Source: Gammaproteobacteria bacterium | GTDB taxonomy: Bacteria; Pseudomonadota; Gammaproteobacteria; Xanthomonadales; Marinicellaceae | Length of the DNA stretch: 35,941 nt | Assembly: GCA_024280395.1 (NCBI GenBank) | Contig: JAJRQG010000103.1 | Coordinates: 1 to 35,941 of the forward strand | Direction of reading: 5' to 3' | Shown here: piece after piece, positions 8,751 to 16,700 of the stretch | Layout: each line of letters begins with the position of its first letter | Position numbering within the stretch: position 1 is the first letter of the stretch | Translations under genes and position numbers: made by a program | The notes under the pieces: model-generated | The model's input: the letters and a program-made list of their open reading frames with translations, nothing else | Told to the model about the DNA's origin: nothing | The model's database searches: none

Positions 8751-10067
8751 ATGTATCAATATTTTGCCATTAATATAATCTACAGCTTACTTGTCTTTAT
8801 CTATTTGTACTTGCTCAAAACAGCACCTTTTAGAATTCGTTTTAGATTTGTCGCACTTGGGTTGGCTAGCTGGTTATTGCCCTATGATTTAATTAACAAC
8901 TATTTGTCTCAGGGCAATACTGTTGTATTTTCATCCGCAATTACTGAGTTCAATGGTTCTATAAAACAAGCCATTGTTTCACAGGTTAAAGATGAAACGT
9001 TTTTAACTTTGTTGAACCTGATAAAGGTAATGACCGTTGTTGGATTTATTGTCTTTATTAAAGACATACTGACTTTAAAAACAAAAATAAACAAAGAGAG
9101 CTTAGAATCTAGTTTTTACAAAAGAATAAAGGGCATTGATATTTACAAGGTTAAAAACAATGAATCTGTATTTAGTGTAGGCATAATTAATCCAAAAATT
9201 TACATAAGCGAAGAACAGTTAAACTCCTCTTTTGTTAATAGTATTATCGCGCATGAAATACAACACATTAAACACAACGACCCGCTTTGGTTATTGTTTA
9301 TTACTTTTGTACAACGACTGCTTTGGTGGAATCCGATTGTGTATTTATTGGCAAACAAGGGTCGTGAATTACTAGAACTGCGTTGTGACCAAGCCTGCAA
9401 CGAGCGTGATGATGATAATAAATACCAACAGGATTTGGCTGAATTGTTAATCCAATCCCACCAAAATTCAAACCCACTTGCCAGTAATTTTTTCGGCAAA
9501 TCAAAACTAAATATTTACAGAATTAAACAATTATCTAAGGAGTTCACAATGAACACAAAAAATAAAGCACTTATATTTTCAACAGCTGTTATTCCCTTTA
9601 TCATTATGTTATTGGTCAGTACAACATCGGTTTCTTCAAATGATTCAGTAAAAAATGATGGAAATTTCGATACCATGCCAATTAATGACAATCAGGCTAA
9701 AATTGTACTGGATGCACATCTCTATTTTGACGCTCCAAACATCGCAATCAACTCTATAGATCCCAATGCCAATTTAAAAACAAACTTTAACAGCCACAAA
9801 TCTTTTGCTGCCAGTTATATTGTGAATTTGGATGAACAATTTTCTATGGAGTCCAATGAGGTATTGGATTTTAAAATAGATATATTACCAACTGTTTTTG
9901 AAAATGATTCTTTAATGTTTACAACCAATATAGAGTTCTCATTACAGAATGAAAACATACTCCTTACCCCTGCTTTGGCTATTAGACGGCATGATACAGG
10001 GCATATCATATTGGATGATGGCAAAGGACGTTATAAATTTGAACTTTTCATAACAGTTAGACAATAG
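8751..10067 (+). CDS. M56 family (BlaR1-like) membrane metallopeptidase, signal transducer
   Basis: This 438-residue integral membrane protein has N-terminal helices (about residues 4-21 and 84-101) and a cytoplasmic zinc metallopeptidase domain with the motif AHEIQHIKHNDP (His168 and His172 as zinc ligands), as in BlaR1/MecR1. A further helix at about 273-291 (ALIFSTAVIPFIIMLLVS) is followed by ~145 residues outside the membrane. That tail is much shorter than the penicillin-binding sensor of BlaR1 and lacks SxxK, so the signal is probably not a beta-lactam. An AAGGA ribosome binding site lies at the end of the blaI-like gene. Expected role: cleave or trigger cleavage of the repressor after an envelope signal. 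Confidence 0.9.
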   Translation: MYQYFAINIIYSLLVFIYLYLLKTAPFRIRFRFVALGLASWLLPYDLINNYLSQGNTVVFSSAITEFNGSIKQAIVSQVKDETFLTLLNLIKVMTVVGFIVFIKDILTLKTKINKESLESSFYKRIKGIDIYKVKNNESVFSVGIINPKIYISEEQLNSSFVNSIIAHEIQHIKHNDPLWLLFITFVQRLLWWNPIVYLLANKGRELLELRCDQACNERDDDNKYQQDLAELLIQSHQNSNPLASNFFGKSKLNIYRIKQLSKEFTMNTKNKALIFSTAVIPFIIMLLVSTTSVSSNDSVKNDGNFDTMPINDNQAKIVLDAHLYFDAPNIAINSIDPNANLKTNFNSHKSFAASYIVNLDEQFSMESNEVLDFKIDILPTVFENDSLMFTTNIEFSLQNENILLTPALAIRRHDTGHIILDDGKGRYKFELFITVRQ

Positions 10068-10089
10068 CAGGACATGTGTGGAACCGCTG

Positions 10090-10106
10090 CTTTAGCTGCG
10101 CTAAAG
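10090..10106. repeat. CTTTAGC/GCTAAAG hairpin, REP-like
   Basis: A 7-bp perfect stem, CTTTAGC and GCTAAAG, with a 3-nt loop lies 22 nt after the M56 gene stop. It shares its core with the elements at 10189-10200 and 10636-10713. No U-run follows, so it is a poor terminator and more likely a degenerate repeat. Confidence 0.45.
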
Positions 10107-10188
10107 TTACAAACTTGGAACTTTAACACAGTTAATAAAATTACTTTATTGTTTTAAAATTGAATTGTTGTTACGAATATTGTTCGCA

Positions 10189-10210
10189 GGACTAAAGTCC
10201 CGATTCCGTA
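10189..10210. repeat. GGnCTAAAGnCC-CGATTCC repeat, copy 1
   Basis: GGACTAAAGTCC followed by CGATTCCGTA closely matches GGGGCTAAAGCCCC plus CGATTCCTTA at 10684-10707, on the other side of vanZ. Compensating base changes in the stem (GGACT/AGTCC against GGGGCT/AGCCCC) suggest a conserved hairpin. Confidence 0.6.
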
Positions 10211-10228
10211 TGAACTACGCACGAATAT

Positions 10229-10597
10229 TTAGTTCAATCCAAATGTTTTCTTTATAAAAGGAATTTGAGCAGTAAACACCGCAAATACAAACCCGACAAT
10301 CACGCCAATGGTATTGACATGGAAGTCTTCAATATCACCCATGCGATAGTCAGTCATGGATTGCAACACTTCCATTAGCCCGCCTAAAATTATAAATCCA
10401 ATGGCATACAGATTGCGAACCCAAACTTTGGGATACAACCAAGCAAACCAAATCATCAAAGTGAAATAAGCAATAAAATGGCCGATTTTGTCGCCATTTT
10501 TAACATCGGGCATTGCTGCGTTGATGTTGATTAATGATAAAACGATAACAGCCAGGACAAGCATCCAGCCAATTGTTACAAGTAATTTTCGATTCAT
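10229..10597 (-). CDS. VanZ family membrane protein
   Basis: The protein has 122 residues and about four hydrophobic segments. The VanZ-like signature runs from NGDKIGHFIAYFTLMIWFAWLY (about residues 34-55) to the GGLMEVLQSMTDYRMGDIEDF region, with the acidic and aromatic residues typical of the family. VanZ proteins are small inner-membrane proteins; the founding member raises teicoplanin resistance, but most chromosomal relatives have no known role and no resistance should be inferred. It is a single gene lying between REP-like hairpins on both sides. Confidence 0.88.
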   Translation of the reverse strand: MNRKLLVTIGWMLVLAVIVLSLININAAMPDVKNGDKIGHFIAYFTLMIWFAWLYPKVWVRNLYAIGFIILGGLMEVLQSMTDYRMGDIEDFHVNTIGVIVGFVFAVFTAQIPFIKKTFGLN

Positions 10598-10635
10598 GAT
10601 TTTATTCTTATTTCCATACTTCGAGGGTGTGAAAC

Positions 10636-10713
10636 AACTATCGGACGTGGGGCTTTAGCCTCTCCATACTCGACAAAATTGGCGGGGCTAAAGCCCCGAT
10701 TCCTTAGATAGTT
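10636..10713. repeat. Composite inverted repeat with GGGGCTTTAGCC / GGCTAAAGCCCC arms
   Basis: The outer arms AACTATC (10636-10642) and GATAGTT (10707-10713) and the inner arms GGGGCTTTAGCC (10649-10660) and GGCTAAAGCCCC (within 10684-10697) are mirror images around an AT-rich centre. The right inner arm also folds on its own (GGGGCT-AA-AGCCCC). The element fills most of the gap between vanZ and the stop of midA. It is probably a REP doublet, and could terminate midA transcription or protect its 3' end. Confidence 0.65.
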
Positions 10714-10715
10714 AT

Positions 10716-11858
10716 TCATAATAAGTGTAGCTGGTTTGAAAAAGAAAAGCCCAACAGCTCATCATCGAAATTTTTTGAAAGTGCAATGACTTTAAATTTT
10801 TCACCCATTTCATTGGGCATAACCAGTTTTTTCATTTCTGTGGTGTTTCTGTAATATTCTGTATAATTATTCTCGCTATCTCCGAGCAGTTGTTCAATAC
10901 CCATAGACATTAAAAAATGGGCTTGTGTGGTATAACCATCAATATCTAAACCACACTCATCACCTGCTTCTGCCACTGCGGTAAAATCCACAAAAGCGGT
11001 CATGTCCTGAATGCCCACGTTCTCAAAATAATCAAAATTGGCTTGGTGTTGCATAAAACAAACCAGAGTACCCTGGTTGCGTTGGGGGTGATAATAGGCA
11101 TTGCGTTCGTACCCATAGTCTACAAACAACACAACACCTTGTTGCAAGCTTTCGGTAATGGTTTTTAACCAAGCCGATAAATTGGGTACAAATTCTGAAA
11201 CATAGCCGTCTGCCAAACCCAGTTCTTTGGCTTGAATTTGTTCTTTTAATGGTTCAGGCATTGATCGCCAGCTTTGTTTAAAACCATCATCCCAAACTAC
11301 CATCATTTGCTGGTATTGTTCATCTTCCAATTTAAATACTTCCACAGGAAGCGCATCGAGTACTTCATTGGCAAAAATAATTCCATTAAATTTTTCTGTA
11401 GACGGCTGTTGAATCCAAGTCACTATATTCTGTAAATGCTTGGGTAATCCCTGTATTTTATCTTGTTGTCTTTGTTGTAAGTCAGCACTGACTTCTAGAA
11501 TACAATATTTTTCAGGCAAACAATTTAATCTATCCAACTCTAACAAACAATCAAAACAGAACTGTCCGGTTCCTGCGCCCAATTCCAATACAATTGGTGT
11601 CTCGATTTGATCCAAAACTTGTTGAAATTGTTTCGCCATGCACTTGGCAAATAAACCACCCAACTCTGGAGATGTCACAAAATCTCCCTGTTCACCAAAC
11701 TTGTGTGTACCCGATGAATAATAGCCCAAGCCAGGTTGATACAAGGCCATTTGCATAAACCATGAAAAACTTATCGAGCTTTCTTCGGCTATTTTTTCTC
11801 GAATTTTTTCCTCAAGTGCTAAACTGTGTTGTTTTAATGATAAATCAATTTGTGGCAT
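10716..11858 (-). CDS. MidA/NDUFAF7-like SAM-dependent protein methyltransferase
   Basis: This 380-residue class I methyltransferase belongs to COG1565 (DUF185). It shows FGEQGDFVTSPELGGLFAKC near the N terminus, motif I VLELGAGTGQFCFDCL (about residues 95-110), NEVLDALPVEVF (about 165-176) and LFVDYGYERNAYYHPQR (about 240-256). The mitochondrial homologue methylates an arginine in complex I subunit NDUFS2; the bacterial target is not established. Its ATG lies only 3 bp from the divergent folM ATG. No Shine-Dalgarno precedes it, and its promoter must overlap the folM coding sequence. Confidence 0.92.
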   Translation of the reverse strand: MPQIDLSLKQHSLALEEKIREKIAEESSISFSWFMQMALYQPGLGYYSSGTHKFGEQGDFVTSPELGGLFAKCMAKQFQQVLDQIETPIVLELGAGTGQFCFDCLLELDRLNCLPEKYCILEVSADLQQRQQDKIQGLPKHLQNIVTWIQQPSTEKFNGIIFANEVLDALPVEVFKLEDEQYQQMMVVWDDGFKQSWRSMPEPLKEQIQAKELGLADGYVSEFVPNLSAWLKTITESLQQGVVLFVDYGYERNAYYHPQRNQGTLVCFMQHQANFDYFENVGIQDMTAFVDFTAVAEAGDECGLDIDGYTTQAHFLMSMGIEQLLGDSENNYTEYYRNTTEMKKLVMPNEMGEKFKVIALSKNFDDELLGFSFSNQLHLL

Positions 11859-11861
11859 AAA

Positions 11862-12584
11862 ATGAACAAAGTTATGTTAATTACTGGAGCAGCCCAACGA
11901 ATTGGTGCTTATATTGCCAAAGCAGCCCATGCTGATGGTTACAATACTGTGTTGCATTATCGACATTCGGCCAAACAAACGCAAGACTTGCAACGACAAC
12001 TCAATGATATTCGCACAAATTCCTGTATCAGTGTACAAGCTGATTTTGATAATGAAGACAATTTTCAATCTATCGTTAATACCACAGAGAAACAATTTGG
12101 ACGCTTAGATGTATTGGTCAACAACGCATCAGAATTTTTCCCAACACCATTATCCGAATTAACAAGAGAAGATTATGAGAAGTTATTCAATAGTAATGTC
12201 AAAGGACCATTGTTTCTTTCAAAAGCCTGTTACTCATTATTAAAAACAACAAAAGGTACAATCATAAATTTAGTAGACATACATGCCGATAAGCCCTTAA
12301 AAAACTATCCTGTCTACTCCATGGCAAAAGCCGCCAATAAGATGATGGTCATGGCACTGGCAAAAGAGTATGCGCCAGAGATTCGGGTCAATGGTGTATC
12401 TCCAGGCTATATCCAAGAACCAATTGATGGCAAAGAAATCAATCCAGAAACAATCAGTAGAATCGCGTTAAAGCAAAAAGGGGAAATTAAAAACATTTAT
12501 CAAGCGCTTAAGTACTTAATGGACAACAGTTATGTTACAGGGCAAATAATTAATGTCGATGGTGGCCGAAGCTTGAATATGTGA
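11862..12584 (+). CDS. folM: Pteridine reductase / dihydromonapterin reductase (FolM-like SDR)
   Basis: This 240-residue SDR has the pteridine-reductase form of the cofactor motif, TGAAQRIGAYIA (residues 8-19; TGxxxRxG), a NNASEF segment and the catalytic YSMAK (Tyr152, Lys156). It ends in GQIINVDGGRSLNM. FolM-type enzymes reduce dihydromonapterin or dihydrofolate with NADPH. The start at 11862 is preferred over 11850 because the protein then begins at the beta-strand MNKVMLITG and does not overlap midA. No ribosome binding site is visible. A strong bidirectional hairpin follows. A diverged remnant of the same C terminus lies 5 kb downstream at 17632-17724. Confidence 0.87.
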   Translation: MNKVMLITGAAQRIGAYIAKAAHADGYNTVLHYRHSAKQTQDLQRQLNDIRTNSCISVQADFDNEDNFQSIVNTTEKQFGRLDVLVNNASEFFPTPLSELTREDYEKLFNSNVKGPLFLSKACYSLLKTTKGTIINLVDIHADKPLKNYPVYSMAKAANKMMVMALAKEYAPEIRVNGVSPGYIQEPIDGKEINPETISRIALKQKGEIKNIYQALKYLMDNSYVTGQIINVDGGRSLNM

Positions 12585-12598
12585 TTGTTATTAGTAAA

Positions 12599-12632
12599 AA
12601 AACAGGGCTAACATTTTTATTAACCCTGTTTT
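12599..12632. terminator. Bidirectional hairpin terminator between folM and a small secreted protein gene
   Basis: The arms AAAACAGGGCTAA (12599-12611) and TTAACCCTGTTTT (12620-12632) pair with one mismatch around an 8-nt AT loop. T- and A-rich flanks allow termination in both directions, which suits the convergent genes on either side. Confidence 0.75.
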
Positions 12633-12648
12633 AGCAAAACATATTACT

Positions 12649-12843
12649 TTAATAGCGTATGCAATATTGTCGAACACCATCAATATAAAGGCAACCGAAG
12701 TACCATCCATCTTCAGGTGTTTCTGATGTCATAACATTTAGATTGGTTTTCATTTTTGATTTATTCAAACTGTCATTATCAACCTGAGCAATTGTTACAC
12801 TAGTTGATAATGAGATGATTAAAATTAATAATATTTTTTTCAT
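12649..12843 (-). CDS. Small secreted protein with two cysteines, unknown function
   Basis: A 64-residue protein starts at an internal ATG (12841-12843) preceded by an AAGGA ribosome binding site 7 nt upstream; longer upstream starts have no such site. It begins with a signal peptide (MKKILLILIISLSTSVTIA), leaving a mature peptide of about 45 residues. The mature C-terminal part contains two cysteines (GWYFGCLYIDGVRQYCIRY) that could form a disulfide. I recognise no family. It diverges from another small secreted protein (13108-13359) that also has a DGxY(F)GC motif after its signal peptide, so the two may be distant relatives (inference). Both sit upstream of the hybrid two-component gene. 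Confidence 0.6.
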   Translation of the reverse strand: MKKILLILIISLSTSVTIAQVDNDSLNKSKMKTNLNVMTSETPEDGWYFGCLYIDGVRQYCIRY

Positions 12844-12978
12844 GATTTTTCCTTGATATTTAATAAAATAAAAAAATCCATTTACAAAAGTCCTTAGTGT
12901 GAAAACCAAAAATATTTCGATAAGCACGAGATGCATTTTAAGGGAGAAACGCTAAATTCAGTTATCAGTAAAAGGACT

Positions 12979-13000
12979 AAAACCAACTGAAAACCAACTG
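12979..13000. repeat. Tandem 11-bp direct repeat, possible regulator site
   Basis: Two exact copies of AAAACCAACTG stand head to tail (12979-12989 and 12990-13000) between the divergent small secreted protein genes, 47 bp upstream of the promoter at 13047. One helical turn per repeat would place both copies on the same DNA face, as for an AraC-type regulator. The hybrid protein encoded just downstream has an AraC output domain, so it is a candidate binder (inference). Confidence 0.4.
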
Positions 13001-13046
13001 TTTCATTAGTTTTAAGGACTCGTTTTTTAGGATTTGGGACATTGTA

Positions 13047-13075
13047 TTGACTAGGTTTTTTAATATACTTAGAAT
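13047..13075 (+). promoter_or_regulatory. Sigma-70 promoter of the small secreted protein gene at 13108
   Basis: TTGACT (13047-13052) and TAGAAT (13070-13075) are separated by 17 bp. The predicted start near 13082 gives a leader of about 26 nt that contains an AAGGA ribosome binding site. Confidence 0.7.
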
Positions 13076-13107
13076 ACAATCGAATTTAATAAAGAAGGAA
13101 AAAACAA

Positions 13108-13359
13108 ATGAAATACACTAAATATTTAACATTGATTTCAATCATTTTATTAATCAACTCAAATAGCACTTCAGCATTTATTGAGACGGGGAGTCCAATT
13201 AATGATGGTGTATACGGATGTTATCATAATAATGAGGAAAGTTATTATGCAATAGTTGGTTTCGGAGAACAGTGTCCTATTGTACCTGTTTTACGGGAAA
13301 AAAATTATGATCCTCTAGACCACACTTGCAATGTAACAATAGAACCTTTAGGGTTTTGA
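13108..13359 (+). CDS. Small secreted protein with cysteines, unknown function
   Basis: This 83-residue protein has a signal peptide (MKYTKYLTLISIILLINSNS, cleavage probably after TSA) and a mature part of about 58 residues with three cysteines in DGVYGCYHN, GEQCPIVP and DHTCNV. A strong AGAAGGA ribosome binding site and a near-consensus promoter support expression. I recognise no family. The mature sequence is rich in Tyr, Gly and Asn and could be a small periplasmic or extracellular factor. It is the gene directly upstream of the hybrid two-component gene, on the same strand, with about 230 bp between them that contain several inverted repeats. Confidence 0.65.
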   Translation: MKYTKYLTLISIILLINSNSTSAFIETGSPINDGVYGCYHNNEESYYAIVGFGEQCPIVPVLREKNYDPLDHTCNVTIEPLGF

Positions 13360-13395
13360 TTTATAAAAGTTCTATTTCTTAGCTATAATTAGTTA

Positions 13396-13444
13396 GGCCT
13401 TTGCATAAGTATTATGACGAGTAAAAAATAGTTATGCAAATGCC
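13396..13444. repeat. Inverted repeat pair, possible miniature transposable element remnant
   Basis: GGCCTTTGCATAA (13396-13408) and TTATGCAAATGCC (13432-13444) match at 12 of 13 positions, with a 23-nt interior. No U-run follows. A TTA trinucleotide lies just outside each end (13393-13395 and 13448-13450). The terminal-repeat style resembles the ends of small IS elements, so this may be a tiny deletion derivative; a regulatory stem-loop is the alternative. Confidence 0.45.
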
Positions 13445-13502
13445 CTCTTAGAGTCGTTTCATGTGATTTAGGTTGAAGACAACTAAATAAAGAACTACAC
13501 TT

Positions 13503-13530
13503 TCACATCGGTTTTCGTATTTCGGTGTGA
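13503..13530. promoter_or_regulatory. Operator-like dyad upstream of the hybrid two-component gene
   Basis: TCACATCG (13503-13510) and CGGTGTGA (13523-13530) form an inverted repeat with one mismatch and a 12-bp spacer (centre to centre about two helical turns). It lies about 50 bp upstream of a TATAAT hexamer (13578-13583) that could be the -10 box of the hybrid gene. The binding protein is unknown. Confidence 0.4.
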
Positions 13531-13587
13531 TATAGTTTCTTAATTCTTATTATTAATGAATAGCCATTGATTTGGCTTATAATTTAA

Positions 13588-13779
13588 ATTGGCAGTCAAA
13601 TTAATACAATTATTTCATCAAATAAGCTTTTAATTATAATCTTTAAATTTTATTTATTAATTGCAGCTTTTAATTCAAATGCTACAGATATTAATTTTAA
13701 TAAGATTTCAAGCTTTAACCAACTGCCCAAACAAACTATTTGGTCCATCGCAAAAGATCAGGAAGGTTTTATTTGGTTT
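13588..13779 (+). other. Upstream coding extension of the hybrid sensor gene, no canonical start codon
   Basis: The frame of the hybrid gene stays open upstream of the first GTG to a TAA at 13585-13587. The extension encodes a convincing signal peptide (KLLIIIFKFYLLIAAFNSNA) and then the first propeller strand (FNQLPKQTIWSIAKDQEGF IWF), both expected at the start of this family. Yet the extension has no ATG, GTG or TTG. ATT codons at 13609 and 13612 sit where the family start should be, 25-30 nt after a TATAAT box at 13578-13583. Either translation begins at a rare ATT, or the start codon has been lost by mutation or sequence error. Confidence 0.7.
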
Positions 13780-16700
13780 GTGAGTGACTCTAATATATGG
13801 AAATACAATGGTCATACTATCTTTCCCATTCAAAACTCATTTTCTTCTTCTAATCTGACAAGCTTAAGAAAAATTCTAGTCGATAGCTTCGGAAACATAT
13901 GGATTGGAACGAAAAATTTAGGGCTACTCCGCATAGAAAACAATAAAATCGAACCTTTTATTGCTCAAAACAACAGCAGCATCAACTCCAATAAAATCAC
14001 AGCTATTTGTGATGGGAAAACAGGCCTATGGGTTGCTACAGATAAAGGATTAAACTTTATTAATTCTAATAATGAAGTTAAGAATTATAAATTGCCTCGT
14101 TCAACTCTAAAACTAACTAACCTTATTACCAGCATTGCTGATATTTCAGAACAAGAATTACTGATAGGTACTCAATCCTACCTGTTCACTTTTAATAAAC
14201 TTTCTCATAAGTTTACCAAACATGTATTAAATGGATTAAATAAAACATATATTAACATTGTATACAAAGATTATGAGGAGAATCAGTGGGTTGGTACCGA
14301 TACTGGTGTTTTTACTAAGGAAATTGGCAGTGAAGGTTTTAAGCCCTATTTTAGTAGTGCAATTAACTTTAGGATAAACTCAATAACCATAGATGATAAG
14401 TCTGTGTGGCTTGGCTCTGGTCTTAATGGCTTATATAGGATATCAAAACACGATTCTTCTATTATCAATTATCGCAACAATCCAATTGATGACTCTTCTA
14501 TTTCAGGAAATTCAATCTTGACATTATTAGACGATTCAAAGACATTATTTATTAGTAGTTTTCATGGCGGAATAAATTATTTTGATACAAAGGCATTAAT
14601 TTTTGGCCTTGAAAACAATTCAATTAATAGTATATATTGTGCTAAATCTGAGGTTTTTTATAACATTGATGTTGACGAAAGTAATAACATCTGGGTTTCT
14701 TCTGAAGCTGGCTTGATTGAGTATCAACAGTCTAGTGGAAAATGTATAAATTACCACTTAAATTTTCTTAAAAATAATGTCTATAGACACGATTCCCCTT
14801 TTTATTCTTTCAAAGATTCATCAAATAGAAGATGGATTACTTCTTCATCCGGTATTAGTTCAATTGATAAAGATACAGGTTTAATTGATACTTCTCTTCA
14901 ACCTAAATTTAATAAGGCTGTTTTATTCATGCTTGAGAAAGAAGAAAATTCATTCGTGTTAGGCACAAGAGATGGTTTGTATACGTATAAAGATCAAAAA
15001 TTTATCAAAATTCACTCAAAGGATGAACCTTTATTGAAGGCAGAAGTTCATAATTATCAAAAAAATAAAAATAATTATTTTTTTGCTACTAATTCTGGAG
15101 TAGCCATATTAGATAACAATAATAAATACAGTTTATATAGTAAAGTTCAATCACAATTACCCACGACAGAAATTCTTTCGCTCGTCATGAATGACAAGCA
15201 AGATCTTTGGGTTGGAACTTATAACTTTGGATTGTTTAAATTTAACAAAAAAGGAGACTTAATAGTTAGATATGATGATAAAAACGGACTAAACACAAGC
15301 CTAAGTATTTTCAGTATATTAAGCGAGGGAAACAACAGCCTTTGGATGGGTACAAACAATGGCTTAATACATCTAAACTTAAAAACCAACTTGGCGCATA
15401 CTTATCATAAAAATGACGGTTTACAAGGAGATTATTTTTTAAAATCTTCGTCTTTCAAAACGCCTGATGGAAAGCTCTATTTTGGTGGTAGAAATGGATT
15501 TAATTCTTTTTATCCAGAACAGATAAAACTAAATATTTCTCCTCCAAATATTGTTTTAACAAATTTTACTCGATTTGGCAAACCTGTTGAGTCAGGCGTT
15601 GAACAAAACGGGTTTTTACTTAAAAAAAATATTAACGATTTAAAAGAATTAACCTTAACTCACAACGATTACGTTATAGGCTTTGAGTTTTCAGCATTGG
15701 ATTTTGCTGACCCATCGCGCAATAAGTATGCTTATATGATGGAAGGGTTAGATCCCGAATGGATTTATACAAATGCCGATAATCGCCGGATTAGTTATTC
15801 CAATCTAAAACCAGGCGAATATACTTTTAGAGTTAAAGGCTCTAACAAAGATGGTGTATGGAATGAAAAGGGCAAATCTTTAAAGGTTGTTGTAAAACCA
15901 GCGCCATGGTTTAGCTGGTGGGCTTATATCATTTATAGTAGCGCCTTTTTTCTTTTGTTGTCTTGGTACATTAACCGAAAAAATCAAACCAATAAAAGAA
16001 TCACTAAAATGCTTCGAATTGAAGTCGCCAAACAGACTAAAGATTTGAAAACTCAAAAAACCAAGGTAGAATCCCTGTTGGCCAAGAAAAACGAATTGTT
16101 TGCCAATGTGTCACATGAGTTCAGAACGCCACTGACTTTGATATTGGGCCCGATTAATAAATTATTAAAAACCAACTTGCCCATCACGAGCATCAATGAT
16201 TTAAAAATGGTTAATCGAAATGCCAACCGTTTATTAACCATGATTGAACAAATGCTACAATTGGCCAAGGTTTCAAGCAATGAAAAACTTCAGTTTTTCC
16301 CACTAGAAACCAAGCCTCATATTTTTGATATTGTTAAATCGTTTACACCTCTGGCTCAACAAAAACGAATTAAATTGTCGTTAAACAGCAATGTTGAATC
16401 CGCCATCAGCACCACAATTGATGCATTGGATATCATCTTAGGCAACCTTTTATCCAATGCCATTAAATATACCCAAACGGGTGGCGAAATTACTGTTACC
16501 TCAGATATTACAAACAACAGAATCAATATTAGCGTGAAAGACACGGGTAGCGGGCTTGACCAACAACAACAAAAAGACATATTTAATCGCTTCAAACGCT
16601 TAGATTTACATCAAAACATACAAGGCATTGGTATTGGCTTAAGCGTGGTTGAAAGCTTGTTGAATGTTAACAATGCTAGCATGCAAATTGTAAGTAAGCC

